64,000 nucleotides of DNA from assembly GCF_003614975.1 (NCBI RefSeq), contig NZ_QZWI01000001.1:744001-808000 (forward strand). Reading direction: 5' to 3'. The translations under genes and the position numbers were made by a program. The DNA is from Rahnella bruchi. Lineage in GTDB: Bacteria > Pseudomonadota > Gammaproteobacteria > Enterobacterales > Enterobacteriaceae. Below the pieces are notes generated by a model. That model saw only the letters and a list, made by a program, of their open reading frames with translations, searched no databases and was not told the origin of the DNA. Shown one piece after another: positions 50,749 to 61,252 of this stretch. Numbering within the stretch: the stretch's first letter is position 1; each line of letters begins with the position of its first letter.

Positions 50749-50922
50749 ATGTCCGTAGAAAATGCGCCTCCCGAACTTCAGCTTGCTGTTGATCTGATCT
50801 ATCTGCTTGAGTGCAACGAAATTGCACCGGAAACCGCTCTTGCAGCACTGGAAATCGTACAACGCGATTATCAGGAAAAGCTGAAAAACAGCAAAAGCAC
50901 GCTGTCGATCAGCTATCTTTAA
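50749..50922 (+). CDS. ybaM: YbaM, small DUF2496 protein
   Basis: A 57-residue protein beginning [20 protein letters not shown], matching E. coli YbaM (53 residues), which is also next to priC. Function unknown. The ATG at 50749 is chosen by alignment; one four codons upstream is in frame and neither has a good ribosome site. Confidence 0.88.
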   Translation: MSVENAPPELQLAVDLIYLLECNEIAPETALAALEIVQRDYQEKLKNSKSTLSISYL

Positions 50923-50941
50923 GCCGTCCGGCTGATTGTAT

Positions 50942-50964
50942 CAGGGGACCTTCCCATTCCCCTG
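50942..50964. terminator. Hairpin between convergent ybaM and mscK
   Basis: CAGGGGA and TCCCCTG pair around nine bases between the two stops. There is no T-run on either side. Confidence 0.35.
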
Positions 50965-50974
50965 AATTGCCCGA

Positions 50975-53900
50975 TTATCCCTGGCCCTGAGACAACGCAT
51001 CCGGCTCATCACCCGGTTGTCTCAACACGCGCTTAACTTCCTGAACCTCGCTGCCGTTCTGATTATGCAGATACACCTCCAGCTGATTGAAGGCGATATT
51101 GATGTCGTTCTCGCGGCAAAGTTTATCAATGCTGCGGTTCAGCTCATCGACGGTATAACTGCGGTCACCCAGTTCACGCACATAGACTCGCAGTTCATGA
51201 TCGAGCGTGCTGGCACCAAAATTCAGGAAGAAGACCAGCGGTGCCGGGTCGCTCATCACACGGGTATTTTCATGCGCCGCCTGTAACAAGATCTCTTTCA
51301 CTTTATCCAGATCTGAACCGTACGCCACGCCAATTTTGATCAGCACGCGCGTCACGGTATCGCTCAGCGACCAGTTGATCAGCCGTTCCGTCACAAAGGC
51401 TTTGTTCGGAATGATCACTTCTTTGCGGTCAAAATCGATAATGGTCGTTGCGCGAATACGGATACGACTGACCGTGCCGGAAAATGTTCCGATGGTCACG
51501 GTGTCGCCAATACGTACCGGGCGTTCGAAAAGGATAATCAGACCCGAGACAAAGTTTGCAAAAATTTCCTGCAAACCAAACCCCAGCCCGACCGACAGTG
51601 CCGCCACCAGCCATTGTAATTTATCCCACGAAACCCCGAGCGAACCGAGCGCCGTGATTGCTCCGATCACCGTGATCGAATAAGTCAGGATAGTGGTGAT
51701 GGCATACGACGTCCCCTGCCGCAATTGCAGCCGTGAGAGCACGACAACTTCCAGCAGCCCCGGCAGGTTTCTTGTCAAAACATACGCCACAATCACAGCC
51801 AGGAAACCGAGCAGCATATTGCCCAGCGTCACGGTTTGCTGAGTCACTGCGCCCGCCACGGTGTTGGAATAATGCCAGAGTGAAATGCTGTCCAGATACG
51901 AAATCACCGTCAGCAGGTCCGACCAAATCCAGTAAAACACCGTCGCGAAGATAAAGAACAGCCCCATGGTGGTCAGACGCAGCGACTGCTGGTTAATCTG
52001 ATCCAGCCCGATCTGCGGTTCTTCAACCGGCTCATTGCCCTCAGCGCCTTCTTTCGCGGCATTTGTCTGACGGCGAGCCAGCGCACGACGATAAGCCAGA
52101 CGCCGTGCTGCAACGCTTAATCCCCGCAGCGCCGTGAGATAAATAATGTTCCAGAAAATCAGCAGGTAAAGACTGTCAATCCAGCGCCCCGCCAGACGCA
52201 GCGTGGTATAAAAATATCCGGTGACCACCAGCCCGACCAGGAAAGCCGGTGCCAGCGCAATTGCCGTGACCACTACCAGACGAATACTGTGAGAATCTTT
52301 TTCGCGCCAGCCATCCCGTGCGATCGGGAAGACCAGCACCGTCAGCGCAAGCAGCGTCAGGAAAATCACCACCTGCCCGATGATGTCATCCACCAGACCA
52401 AGCGGGGCTTTTTCACCACGCACTGACCAGAAAATCAGCGGCAACATCACCAGACTCAGGCGAATGACAGACCGGCGATAATGCGCGCAGGTCGCCGCAG
52501 GCGTATTGAAGTGCCGCTCGTTGATCCCGCCCGGTTTAAGAATGCGATAGCAAAAGCCCATGACCAGCTGGAATACAGCCAGCCGTTGCGCCAGCGTCCA
52601 TAAAAAATCACTCGGTTCGATATCACACTGCGAAAGCCAGTAGCCCACACCCAGCATCAGCAATACGCCCGGCAAGACGTTCAGAGCCATCAATAACAGG
52701 GCCTGCGGCGTATGCAGCTGGCTGTCGCGCTTAAGCTGCCCGACATCACTGGTGAGTTTTTCAATGCGCTGATCAATGTATTTCCGCCGCCAGAGCAGCA
52801 GCAAAATCGCGACAAGCAAAGGAAGGGTGACCGGCAATGAATGTATTGCGCCCATCATTAATTCACCTGGCGGAATATTCAGACTCAGGCTGCTGAGCTG
52901 ATTTTTTACATCATCCGGCAATGACTTAATGAATTCCCAGTTCATTGGTTTGTTGCTGCTAACCCAGAAAATCTGCTGAGTCAGCGTTTCTGTCAGCGAC
53001 TGGTTGATACTCAGCAATTGCTGCTGGTTAATCTGCAAATTGATGGCCAGTGAGAGCTGATTTCCGAGCTGTTTATTCAGCTGATCAAGCAGTTCGCGGC
53101 GCATATCGACAATCTGATCGAGCGCATCACTGATATCGGCATTAATCGTTTCTTTGCTGTTCCCGACCACGCCCTGAATGTAACTGTCGCCCTGGAATAA
53201 TGCATCGCGTTGCTGATTGATGGTGAACTGTTCAAGGCGTAAATCAGCAATGCGCGTGCTCATGTCCGTGACCAGACCAGAAGGTGGTGTGGTGTTTTGC
53301 TGTTGCTGATACAGAATACGTGACAGTAATAAACTGCCTTTCAGCACAGTGATCTGCTCTTTAAGGTCATGTTCAGCCTGCGCCGAACGATCCAGCCAGT
53401 TTTTCACTGTGATGTTTTTCTGCACCAGCTGGTTGCCTTCTTCGGTTGCGGCAATCAGGCGTTCGCTGAGTTTACGGTTAATCCCCAGTTCCTGTGCCAC
53501 CAGCGGATCATTTTGGATATTCGAGGTGTCGTCCGGCGTTTGCGCTTCTTTCGCTGTACGTTCGGACAAAATCAACCGTTTACCGTTGACCACTTCCTGC
53601 AATAACTGGGCGGTGTGTTCAAGCTGATTGATATGGGCGTTGGTGTAATCGCGTTGTTTTTGCAGTAGATCCTGCAAAGTCGTATTGGCTTCAAGGCTTT
53701 TACGTTGTAAGTCGATTTGCGCATTCAGCAAAGCTTGCTGCGTAACCAGCATGTTTTGTTGGGTGTTGCGTAAATCCTGCTGGCCGGGTGACATGCCGTT
53801 AAGCTGATTGCGGATCTTCTGAATCGCCAGAGAATAGGTATACATCGCGTTCTGTACGCGCTCAGGCTGAGTTTGCAGCGAAATCAGCTGGGTGTTGAAC

Positions 53901-54331
53901 GTCGATAAATCTTCCTGCGAAGATTGCAAATCGTCGAGGGTATCATTTAGGCGGTTTTCCAGCTGACGTAATGAAAGCGCCGACAGCTGCGCTTTATCTG
54001 CATCATCTTTAGGATTGTTTTTAAGCTGATCCAGACCACCAATTGCCATCCGTAATTTCTGCGGCGCTTCGGCTACCTGTTTTTGCAACTGGCTGGCGTC
54101 TTGTTTCACCCTGTCGAGCGCATCCAGATATTCAATCGTGTGGATCAAATCCTGTTGGGACAGTTTGTCGACCGGCGTCAGGTTTTTCTGGCGATTCAGC
54201 GCATCCAGCTGGTTCTGAACTTCATTACGGGTAGGAATGTCATTAGAAGCCGCCTGCCCTGGAAGGGAAATAACCAGCAGTGCGAGGCACATCACAAACA
54301 TAAAAAAACGCGAAATCCCATTTCTTTTCAT
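50975..54331 (-). CDS. mscK: Mechanosensitive channel MscK (KefA)
   Basis: A potassium-dependent mechanosensitive channel of 1118 residues (E. coli 1120). A signal peptide (about 1-28) precedes a large periplasmic coiled-coil domain (to about 480). Around ten membrane helices follow, and the MscS-like pore and beta domain (LQWLVAALSVGLGFGLQEIFANFVSGLIILFERPVRIGD region) end in a cytoplasmic vestibule. The start at 54331 is chosen for the signal peptide; a start 15 codons upstream is in frame and no ribosome site settles it. Confidence 0.94.
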   Translation of the reverse strand: MKRNGISRFFMFVMCLALLVISLPGQAASNDIPTRNEVQNQLDALNRQKNLTPVDKLSQQDLIHTIEYLDALDRVKQDASQLQKQVAEAPQKLRMAIGGLDQLKNNPKDDADKAQLSALSLRQLENRLNDTLDDLQSSQEDLSTFNTQLISLQTQPERVQNAMYTYSLAIQKIRNQLNGMSPGQQDLRNTQQNMLVTQQALLNAQIDLQRKSLEANTTLQDLLQKQRDYTNAHINQLEHTAQLLQEVVNGKRLILSERTAKEAQTPDDTSNIQNDPLVAQELGINRKLSERLIAATEEGNQLVQKNITVKNWLDRSAQAEHDLKEQITVLKGSLLLSRILYQQQQNTTPPSGLVTDMSTRIADLRLEQFTINQQRDALFQGDSYIQGVVGNSKETINADISDALDQIVDMRRELLDQLNKQLGNQLSLAINLQINQQQLLSINQSLTETLTQQIFWVSSNKPMNWEFIKSLPDDVKNQLSSLSLNIPPGELMMGAIHSLPVTLPLLVAILLLLWRRKYIDQRIEKLTSDVGQLKRDSQLHTPQALLLMALNVLPGVLLMLGVGYWLSQCDIEPSDFLWTLAQRLAVFQLVMGFCYRILKPGGINERHFNTPAATCAHYRRSVIRLSLVMLPLIFWSVRGEKAPLGLVDDIIGQVVIFLTLLALTVLVFPIARDGWREKDSHSIRLVVVTAIALAPAFLVGLVVTGYFYTTLRLAGRWIDSLYLLIFWNIIYLTALRGLSVAARRLAYRRALARRQTNAAKEGAEGNEPVEEPQIGLDQINQQSLRLTTMGLFFIFATVFYWIWSDLLTVISYLDSISLWHYSNTVAGAVTQQTVTLGNMLLGFLAVIVAYVLTRNLPGLLEVVVLSRLQLRQGTSYAITTILTYSITVIGAITALGSLGVSWDKLQWLVAALSVGLGFGLQEIFANFVSGLIILFERPVRIGDTVTIGTFSGTVSRIRIRATTIIDFDRKEVIIPNKAFVTERLINWSLSDTVTRVLIKIGVAYGSDLDKVKEILLQAAHENTRVMSDPAPLVFFLNFGASTLDHELRVYVRELGDRSYTVDELNRSIDKLCRENDINIAFNQLEVYLHNQNGSEVQEVKRVLRQPGDEPDALSQGQG

Positions 54332-54548
54332 GGTTGGAATTACGTCAGAAGAGGCGGCAAAAAACCGGATAAACATACGTCTGCGTCAGCTCATTTACTA
54401 AATGAATAATATAAAGATGACAATAGCAGCGTTCGTGATGAAAGGAAGGGGAAAAGCGTATCTGAATACAACATTTGCACGTTGATTAAGTCATCAGGTG
54501 GGGGTAAATATTTGCAGGCTTATTAATTAACCGGAAAGTATTAAGACA

Positions 54549-55187
54549 TTATTTTACAGCGGTGAGATAGGCGGAATGGCGAAGCATATCAATATACGTA
54601 TCCACAAACCTGCCAGCATTACCTTCTAAATCAAAGCTTTCAGGGATGAAAAGCCAGTTTTCCATCAGTCCGGTGAGATAAGCACGAAGAATAATGGCGG
54701 CCTGGCGGGTATCGAGATCTTCCGGGAGCTGCTTTTCTTCTATACAACGAACAAGAATACGTTCGATTTTACCGTACCCTTCCATGTAGAGCGCTTTGCG
54801 GGCTTCATGAACTGATGTCATCTCCCCAACAAATTCACATTTATGGAATATAATTTCCATCAATGCCTTACGCTGGGTATCGGTCACAGTGGCGACCAGT
54901 ATGTAAATAAGGATTTCGCGTAAAATACGCAGTGGATTATTCGGAAACTTTGTCTGATACTCTACTTCGAGCACTTTTATCCGGGATTCATAGGCTTCCC
55001 AGATCGCGTTAAACAGTTCCACTTTGTTCCTGAAATGCCAATAAATTGCGCCCCGCGTCACACCGGCTGCATTCGCAATATCAGTCAGTGATGTCGACGA
55101 TACCCCACGGGCAGAAAACTCACGTACAGCGGCATCCAGAATCTGTTGTCTGGTTTCCAGCGCCTGTGATTTGGTTTTTCGTGCCAT
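54549..55187 (-). CDS. acrR: Multidrug efflux repressor AcrR (TetR family)
   Basis: A 212-residue TetR-family repressor (E. coli 215). The helix-turn-helix is at about residues 28-50 ([21 protein letters not shown]), followed by a helical ligand-binding domain that in E. coli binds drugs and dyes. It starts [19 protein letters not shown]; the upstream in-frame ATGs lie in the operator. It is divergent from acrAB and should repress both. Confidence 0.96.
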   Translation of the reverse strand: MARKTKSQALETRQQILDAAVREFSARGVSSTSLTDIANAAGVTRGAIYWHFRNKVELFNAIWEAYESRIKVLEVEYQTKFPNNPLRILREILIYILVATVTDTQRKALMEIIFHKCEFVGEMTSVHEARKALYMEGYGKIERILVRCIEEKQLPEDLDTRQAAIILRAYLTGLMENWLFIPESFDLEGNAGRFVDTYIDMLRHSAYLTAVK

Positions 55188-55214
55188 AGGTTTATCTTTA
55201 AGGGGAGTTTGATT

Positions 55215-55238
55215 TACATACATTCTTGAATGTATGTA
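55215..55238. promoter_or_regulatory. AcrR operator
   Basis: TACATACATT and AATGTATGTA form a perfect 10-bp dyad around a four-base centre, the same sequence as the E. coli AcrR operator except in the centre. It lies between acrR and acrA and overlaps a TTTACA that may be the acrA -35. Confidence 0.95.
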
Positions 55239-55328
55239 ACATAGCACGCACATACTAAAAGCGCAGCAATGGATTTGGAATGTTGTGATCCATTGGACAA
55301 TTTGAAATCGGACACTTGAGGTTTATTT

Positions 55329-56504
55329 ATGAACAAAAACAGAGGGTTAACGCCTCTGGCGGTAGTTCTGATGCTATCCGGAAGCTTAGCACTTACAGGA
55401 TGTAACGATAAAGAAGCTCAACAAGGTGCACCTCATGCTCCGCAGGTTGGCGTCGTTACTCTCAAAACTGCACCGTTAAATGTGACTACCGAACTTCCTG
55501 GTCGTACTGCTGCTTTTCGCATTGCTGAAGTACGTCCTCAGGTTGGCGGTATTATTTTAAAACGCAACTTCGTTGAAGGCAGCGACATTAAAGCCGGGAC
55601 CTCTTTATATCAGATTGATCCAGCCACTTATCAGGCCGCGTATGACAGCGCTAAAGGCGATCTGGTAAAAGCTCAGGCTAACGCACAAATTTCACGCCTC
55701 ACCGTCACCCGTTACAAACCACTGCTTGGTACTAACTACATCAGTAAGCAAGATTACGATACCGCTGTAGCCACGGCAGCTCAGGCTGATGCAGCCGTAG
55801 TGAGTGCAAAAGCCGCAGTTGAAACTGCACGTATCAATCTCGCTTATACCAAAGTCACCTCCCCTATCAGCGGACGCATCGGTAAATCTTCTGTGACTGA
55901 AGGTGCACTGGTTTCTAACGGTCAGACCAATGCGCTGGCGACTGTGCAACAACTGGACCCTATCTATGTTGATGTCACTCAGTCGAGCAACGATTTCCTG
56001 CGTCTGAAACAGGAACTCGCTGACGGTGCAATGAAACAAGTTGACGGTAAAGCCCAGGTCAAGTTGCTGATGGATAACGGTAAAGAATATTCACAGCCGG
56101 GTACATTAGAATTCTCTGATGTGACTGTTGATGAAACTACTGGTTCCATTACTTTGCGTGCCATCTTCCCTAATCCAAATGACGCCTTGCTGCCAGGCAT
56201 GTTTGTGCGCGCGCGTCTGGATGAAGGGGTAAACGACAACGCTCTGCTGGTTCCTCAGCAAGGTATTACCCGTAACCCACGTGGTGATGCAACGGCGATG
56301 GTGATTGGTGCGGACAACAAAGTTGAACTTCGTACTGTGACCACAACGCAGGCAATTGGCGACAAATGGGTTGTGACAGACGGCCTGAAAAGTGGCGATA
56401 AGGTTATCGTGACAGGTCTGCAAAAAATTAAGCCAGGCGTACAGGTTACTGCACAGGAAGTCGATCAAAACGCAGCAGCACCCGCTACAGCGACGAAGTC
56501 TTAA
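55329..56504 (+). CDS. acrA: Efflux periplasmic adaptor AcrA
   Basis: The membrane-fusion subunit of AcrAB-TolC, 391 residues (E. coli 397). A lipoprotein signal ends in LTGC with Cys25 as the lipid anchor. The lipoyl half-motifs (VRPQVGGIILKRNFVEGSDI and VTSPISGRIGKS), a helical hairpin and the beta-barrel domains follow. GAGG precedes the ATG by seven bases. acrB starts 16 bp after its stop. Confidence 0.97.
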   Translation: MNKNRGLTPLAVVLMLSGSLALTGCNDKEAQQGAPHAPQVGVVTLKTAPLNVTTELPGRTAAFRIAEVRPQVGGIILKRNFVEGSDIKAGTSLYQIDPATYQAAYDSAKGDLVKAQANAQISRLTVTRYKPLLGTNYISKQDYDTAVATAAQADAAVVSAKAAVETARINLAYTKVTSPISGRIGKSSVTEGALVSNGQTNALATVQQLDPIYVDVTQSSNDFLRLKQELADGAMKQVDGKAQVKLLMDNGKEYSQPGTLEFSDVTVDETTGSITLRAIFPNPNDALLPGMFVRARLDEGVNDNALLVPQQGITRNPRGDATAMVIGADNKVELRTVTTTQAIGDKWVVTDGLKSGDKVIVTGLQKIKPGVQVTAQEVDQNAAAPATATKS

Positions 56505-56520
56505 TAGGAGCCGGTAATTC

Positions 56521-59500
56521 ATGGCTAAGTTTTTTATAGATCGTCCCATCTTTGCATGGGTAATTGCGATCATCATCATGTTGGCAGGGGGATTGGCAAT
56601 ACTTAAATTGCCAATCGCACAGTATCCAACCGTTGCACCGCCAGCAATTCAGCTGACAGCAACTTATCCGGGCGCGGATGCGCAGACCGTACAGGATACC
56701 GTTACTCAGGTTATCGAACAGAACATGAACGGTATCGACAACATGATGTACATGTCGTCGACCAGTGATTCATCAGGTACTGTTCAGATTACCCTGACCT
56801 TTGCTTCCGGTACTGACGCGGATATCGCGCAGGTACAGGTTCAGAACAAACTGCAGCTGGCGACACCATTGCTGCCGCAGGAAGTTCAGCAACAGGGTAT
56901 TTCGGTTGAGAAATCAAGCAGCAGCTTCCTGATGGTAGCCGGCTTTATTTCCAATAACGGTTCAATGACCCAGGATGACATCGCCGACTACGTAGGTTCC
57001 AACATCAAGGATCCTATTAGCCGTACTGCGGGTGTAGGTGACGTTCAGCTGTTCGGTGCTCAGTACGCGATGCGTATCTGGATGGACCCGAGCAAACTGA
57101 ATAACTACCAGCTGACGCCGGTCGATGTTATCAACGCCATCAAGGTTCAGAACAACCAGATCGCAGCAGGTCAGCTTGGTGGTACTCCACCGGTTCCTGG
57201 CCAGCAGCTGAACTCCTCTATCGTGGCGCAGACCCGTCTGAAGTCACCAGATGAATTCGGTAAAATCATTCTGAAAGTAAATCAGGATGGTTCTCAGGTT
57301 CGCCTGAAAGATGTGGCTAAAATCGAACTGGGTGGTGAAAACTACGACGTTATTGCCCGTTTCAACGGACAACCCGCGTCAGGTTTGGGTATCAAACTGG
57401 CAACCGGTGCGAACGCCCTGAACACCGCAGCGTCTGTAAAAGCTACGCTGGCTAAGCTTGAGCCGTTCTTCCCGGCTGGCCTGGAAGTCGTTTACCCATA
57501 CGACACCACGCCGTTCGTAAAAATCTCGATTAAAGAAGTAGGTAAAACGCTGTTCGAGGCCATCGTCCTGGTATTCCTGGTCATGTTCTTGTTCCTGCAA
57601 AACTTCCGCGCAACGCTTATCCCAACCATTGCGGTGCCGGTGGTCTTGCTCGGTACCTTTGCAATCCTGGCAGCGTTTGGCTATTCGATAAACACCCTGA
57701 CGATGTTCGGGATGGTGCTCGCGATAGGCTTGCTCGTCGATGACGCCATCGTCGTCGTCGAGAACGTCGAACGCGTCATGGTCGAAGATGGCCTGCCTCC
57801 GAAAGAAGCCACCAAAAAATCCATGGAGCAGATCCAAGGGGCATTGGTCGGTATCGCAATGGTGCTGTCCGCAGTATTCATCCCGATGGCCTTCTTCGGC
57901 GGTTCTACCGGTGTTATCTACCGTCAGTTCTCCATCACCATCGTTTCTGCCATGGTGCTGTCAGTTCTGGTGGCGATGATCCTGACGCCTGCACTTTGTG
58001 CGACCATGCTTAAGCCGGTTGCCAAAGGTGAGCATCACGAGAAGAAAGGTTTCTTCGGTTGGTTTAACAAGAAATTCGACCAAAGCACACACCACTACAC
58101 CGACAGCGTAGGCAACATTCTGCGCAGCACCGGTCGCTATCTGGTGATTTATCTGTTGATCGTTGTCGGCATGGCCTTCCTGTTTATCCGCCTGCCAACC
58201 TCCTTCCTGCCGGAAGAAGACCAAGGTGTATTCCTGACCATGGCGCAGTTGCCAGCAGGTGCAACCCAGGAACGTACGCAGAAAGTGCTCGATGAAGTCA
58301 GCAACTACTATCTGACGAAAGAAAAAGCCAACGTGAACTCCGTGTTTACGGTTAACGGCTTTGGCTTCGCAGGTCGTGGTCAGAACACCGGTATTGCGTT
58401 TATCAGTCTGAAAGACTGGTCCGAACGTAATGGCTCCGAGAACAAAGTTCCTGCAATAGCAGGCCGTGCAATGGGTGCATTCAGCACCATTAAAGATGCA
58501 CTGGTGTTCCCGTTCAACTTACCAGCGATTGTTGAGTTGGGTACGGCAACAGGCTTCGACTTCCAGCTGATTGACCAGGCTAACCTTGGGCATGACAAAC
58601 TGACACAAGCACGTAACCAGTTGCTGGGCATGGTTGCTCAACACCCGGACTTGCTGACTCAGGTTCGTCCTAACGGTCTGGAAGATACGCCACAGTTCAA
58701 AATCGAAATTGATCAGGAAAAAGCAACGGCACTTGGCGTTTCAATTTCCGACATCAACACCACTCTGGGTGCTTCGATTGGTGGTAGCTACGTCAACGAC
58801 TTCATCGACCGCGGTCGTGTGAAGAAAGTGTACGTTCAGGCTGAAAATAAATACCGTATGTTGCCGTCAGACATCAATAACTTGTATGTCCGTGGCAGCG
58901 CAGGCCAGATGGTGCCGTTCTCCGCATTCTCCAGCGCGAAATGGGAATACGGTTCACCGCGTCTGGAACGTTATAATGGTCTGCCATCAATGGAAATTTT
59001 GGGTCAGCCAGCTCCGGGCCAAAGTTCGGGTGCTGCTATGGAAATGATGGAGTCTCTGGCTTCCAAACTGCCAAGCGGTATCGGCTATGACTGGACCGGT
59101 TTGTCCTATCAGGAACGTTTATCAGGAAACCAGGCTCCGGCCTTATATGCTATCTCCCTGATTGTCGTATTCCTGTGTCTGGCAGCGTTGTATGAAAGCT
59201 GGTCAATACCGTTCTCGGTAATGCTGGTGGTTCCGCTCGGGGTTGTGGGTGCGCTTCTGGCAGCAACGATGCGAGGACTCAGTAACGACGTTTACTTCCA
59301 GGTAGGCCTGCTGACCACCATTGGGTTGTCCGCGAAGAACGCCATATTGATTGTCGAATTCGCCAAGGACCTGATGGACAAAGAAGGTAAGGGTCTGATC
59401 GAATCCACGCTTGAAGCGGTTCGTATGCGTCTTCGTCCGATACTGATGACCTCACTGGCGTTTATCCTCGGTGTAATGCCGCTGGTTATCAGCTCCGGCG

Positions 59501-59673
59501 CGGGTTCCGGTTCTCAGAACGCTGTTGGTACCGGCGTAATGGGCGGGATGATCACGGCGACACTGCTGGCGATCTTCTTTGTTCCGGTCTTCTTCGTGGT
59601 GGTTCGTCGCCGCTTCGGTAAGAAGAACGAGGACATTGAACATACGCACAAACCAGAGCATCCGACGCTGTAA
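56521..59673 (+). CDS. acrB: RND multidrug efflux pump AcrB
   Basis: The proton-driven inner-membrane pump of AcrAB-TolC. It has 1050 residues (E. coli 1049), with twelve membrane helices, two large periplasmic loops forming porter and docking domains, the proton-relay pair of aspartates in [18 protein letters not shown], and the relay lysine in [16 protein letters not shown]. The start [17 protein letters not shown] is typical. A strong terminator follows, so acrAB ends here. Confidence 0.98.
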   Translation: MAKFFIDRPIFAWVIAIIIMLAGGLAILKLPIAQYPTVAPPAIQLTATYPGADAQTVQDTVTQVIEQNMNGIDNMMYMSSTSDSSGTVQITLTFASGTDADIAQVQVQNKLQLATPLLPQEVQQQGISVEKSSSSFLMVAGFISNNGSMTQDDIADYVGSNIKDPISRTAGVGDVQLFGAQYAMRIWMDPSKLNNYQLTPVDVINAIKVQNNQIAAGQLGGTPPVPGQQLNSSIVAQTRLKSPDEFGKIILKVNQDGSQVRLKDVAKIELGGENYDVIARFNGQPASGLGIKLATGANALNTAASVKATLAKLEPFFPAGLEVVYPYDTTPFVKISIKEVGKTLFEAIVLVFLVMFLFLQNFRATLIPTIAVPVVLLGTFAILAAFGYSINTLTMFGMVLAIGLLVDDAIVVVENVERVMVEDGLPPKEATKKSMEQIQGALVGIAMVLSAVFIPMAFFGGSTGVIYRQFSITIVSAMVLSVLVAMILTPALCATMLKPVAKGEHHEKKGFFGWFNKKFDQSTHHYTDSVGNILRSTGRYLVIYLLIVVGMAFLFIRLPTSFLPEEDQGVFLTMAQLPAGATQERTQKVLDEVSNYYLTKEKANVNSVFTVNGFGFAGRGQNTGIAFISLKDWSERNGSENKVPAIAGRAMGAFSTIKDALVFPFNLPAIVELGTATGFDFQLIDQANLGHDKLTQARNQLLGMVAQHPDLLTQVRPNGLEDTPQFKIEIDQEKATALGVSISDINTTLGASIGGSYVNDFIDRGRVKKVYVQAENKYRMLPSDINNLYVRGSAGQMVPFSAFSSAKWEYGSPRLERYNGLPSMEILGQPAPGQSSGAAMEMMESLASKLPSGIGYDWTGLSYQERLSGNQAPALYAISLIVVFLCLAALYESWSIPFSVMLVVPLGVVGALLAATMRGLSNDVYFQVGLLTTIGLSAKNAILIVEFAKDLMDKEGKGLIESTLEAVRMRLRPILMTSLAFILGVMPLVISSGAGSGSQNAVGTGVMGGMITATLLAIFFVPVFFVVVRRRFGKKNEDIEHTHKPEHPTL

Positions 59674-59691
59674 CGGATCCTCAACCTGACG

Positions 59692-59718
59692 AAAGGCCGC
59701 TTATGCGGCCTTTTTTTT
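59692..59718 (+). terminator. acrAB terminator
   Basis: AAAGGCCGC-TTAT-GCGGCCTTT forms the stem, continued by a run of eight T. Confidence 0.92.
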
Positions 59719-59728
59719 CGCCTGAGTC

Positions 59729-59775
59729 TTGAACCGGAAAACAGATGGGTGCATACTTATTGTTATAGTATAACA
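59729..59775 (+). promoter_or_regulatory. rpmE2 promoter with Zur operator
   Basis: TTGAAC (59729-59734) and CATACT (59752-59757) are 17 bp apart. The predicted start falls inside TGTTATAGTATAACA (59761-59775), a near-perfect Zur dyad of the TGTTATAnTATAACA type. Zur with zinc should block transcription. Confidence 0.85.
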
Positions 59776-59792
59776 TAACAAATTGAGGCATT

Positions 59793-60047
59793 ATGAAACC
59801 CACTATCCATCCTGCATATCGCACCGTGGTTTTCCACGACACCAGTGCTGATGAGTACTTCAAGGTCGGTTCAACTATCTCGACAGACCGCACCATTGAA
59901 CTGGAAGGGGCTACCTACCCTTATATCACAATTGAAGTTTCTTCAGCTTCCCATCCGTATTACACCGGTAAGCAGAAAGAGTATTCAAAAGAAGGCAGCA
60001 CCGCGCGATTCAATCAACGCTTCGGCAGCTTCCTCGGTAAGAAGTAA
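59793..60047 (+). CDS. rpmE2: Ribosomal protein L31 type B (zinc-independent)
   Basis: An 84-residue L31 paralogue (YkgM). It has no cysteine at all, so it lacks the zinc ribbon of the housekeeping L31 and can replace it when zinc is short, freeing zinc. The [24 protein letters not shown] opening and the [11 protein letters not shown] tail are typical. It sits 17 bp after a Zur box and is followed by rpmJ2, as in the E. coli ykgMO operon. Confidence 0.96.
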   Translation: MKPTIHPAYRTVVFHDTSADEYFKVGSTISTDRTIELEGATYPYITIEVSSASHPYYTGKQKEYSKEGSTARFNQRFGSFLGKK

Positions 60048-60067
60048 ACAACATCAGGGAAATTGTT

Positions 60068-60208
60068 ATGCAGGTTCTGAGTTCATTACGTTCAGCGAAA
60101 AAACGTCATCCGGATTGTCGTGTAGTGCGCCGTAAAGGCCGCATTTATGTGATCTGTAAAAGTAATCCGCGCTTTAAAGCCGTACAGGGCAAAAAGAAAA
60201 AGCGTTAA
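60068..60208 (+). CDS. rpmJ2: Ribosomal protein L36 type B (zinc-independent)
   Basis: A 46-residue L36 paralogue (YkgO). It reads [17 protein letters not shown] and ends [11 protein letters not shown], like E. coli YkgO. Two cysteines remain but the full four-ligand zinc knuckle of the housekeeping L36 is missing. It starts 20 bp after rpmE2 and shares its Zur-controlled promoter. Confidence 0.95.
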   Translation: MQVLSSLRSAKKRHPDCRVVRRKGRIYVICKSNPRFKAVQGKKKKR

Positions 60209-60243
60209 TACCGCGCCTTGCCTTTACGCCCGCCATAAAAACA

Positions 60244-60275
60244 AAAGCCCCGCCGCTTGCCCGACGGGGCTTTTT
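60244..60275 (+). terminator. rpmE2-rpmJ2 terminator
   Basis: AAAGCCCCG and CGGGGCTTTTT pair around a 12-base loop after the rpmJ2 stop. Confidence 0.85.
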
Positions 60276-60295
60276 CTTCTGTTAAGACATGATGT

Positions 60296-60327
60296 AAAAC
60301 CTCCTCACAGATACACCGTGAGGAGGG
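60296..60327 (-). terminator. Terminator of the zinc-type ABC operon
   Basis: On minus, CCTCCTCAC and GTGAGGAGG pair and are followed by TTTTACAT, just after the binding-protein stop. Confidence 0.78.
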
Positions 60328-60333
60328 AAAATC

Positions 60334-61212
60334 TTATTTCATACTGGCAACAATCGTCTCAACGTTATGTTTGAACGCTTTGATATAGGTTGTGGCCGGC
60401 CCCTGGGGGCCTGACAACGCTTCCGGATACAGTTCACCACCAGGTTGCGCGCCGCTCGCCGCAGCAATCTGTTTCACCAGGCGGGGATCGGTCTGGTTTT
60501 CGATGAAGTAAGTTTTCACTTTCTCCGCTTTGATCTGCTTAATTAACGAAGCCACACCGCTGGCACTGGCTTCAGCTTCGGTTGAGAAACCGACAGGCGC
60601 CATAAAGCTGACGTGATATTCCTGACCAAAATAACCAAACGCATCATGGCTGGTCAGCACTTTACGTTTTGACTGGGGTATACCGGTGAATTCCGTTTTT
60701 GCCCACGCATCAAGTTTTTGCAGTTGCTCAATATAGGCCGTTCCGCGCTGGCGGAAATAGTCAGCATCTTCCGGATCGGCTTTGATCAGCGCATTCATTA
60801 CATTGGTCGCATAAATTACGCCATTCGCCATGCTGTTCCAGGCGTGAGGGTCGGTGATTTGCTTGCCGTCTTCTTCCATTTTGCGGGAATTAACGCCCTC
60901 AGATGCCGTCACTAAATGACCTTTATATCCGGAAGCCGTCACCAGACGATCAATCCAACCTTCCAGACCTAACCCGCTGACGAATACGACATCAGAGCTA
61001 TTAATCGCTTTGCTGTCTTTCGGCGAAGGCTCGAAGCTGTGCGGATCACCGTCCGGCCCGACTAACGTCGTGACTTTCACGTGTTCGCCACCCACTTCCT
61101 GAACGATATCCCCGAGAATGGAGAAACTGGCTACCGCTTCCACAGTTTTCGCCATGGCCAGCGGGCTCGACAGCAGGGCAGCTACTGCGAGTGATACAGG
61201 TAATACTTTCAT
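60334..61212 (-). CDS. Zinc-type ABC transporter binding protein
   Basis: A 292-residue periplasmic cluster A-I (cluster 9) metal binding protein with a signal peptide of about 21 residues ending AMAK. The likely metal ligands are the histidines in GDPHSFEPS, TDPHAWNS and TSHDAFGYFG; a histidine rather than glutamate at the third site points to zinc, not manganese. It lacks the long His-rich loop of ZnuA, so it is a second, distinct system. The ATG at 61212 is spaced five bases from AAGGGG; the preceding ATG is too close. It is the last gene of a Zur-controlled operon. Confidence 0.88.
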   Translation of the reverse strand: MKVLPVSLAVAALLSSPLAMAKTVEAVASFSILGDIVQEVGGEHVKVTTLVGPDGDPHSFEPSPKDSKAINSSDVVFVSGLGLEGWIDRLVTASGYKGHLVTASEGVNSRKMEEDGKQITDPHAWNSMANGVIYATNVMNALIKADPEDADYFRQRGTAYIEQLQKLDAWAKTEFTGIPQSKRKVLTSHDAFGYFGQEYHVSFMAPVGFSTEAEASASGVASLIKQIKAEKVKTYFIENQTDPRLVKQIAAASGAQPGGELYPEALSGPQGPATTYIKAFKHNVETIVASMK

Positions 61213-61252
61213 CATGTCCCCTTAATTGTTGTACTACTTATTAACGTGCTGC

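Noticed and set aside
55241-55260. MarA/SoxS/Rob box-like sequence (AGCAC...CTAAAA) upstream of acrA
   Set aside because: The spacing between GCAC and AAA is one base longer than the consensus, so I do not call it.
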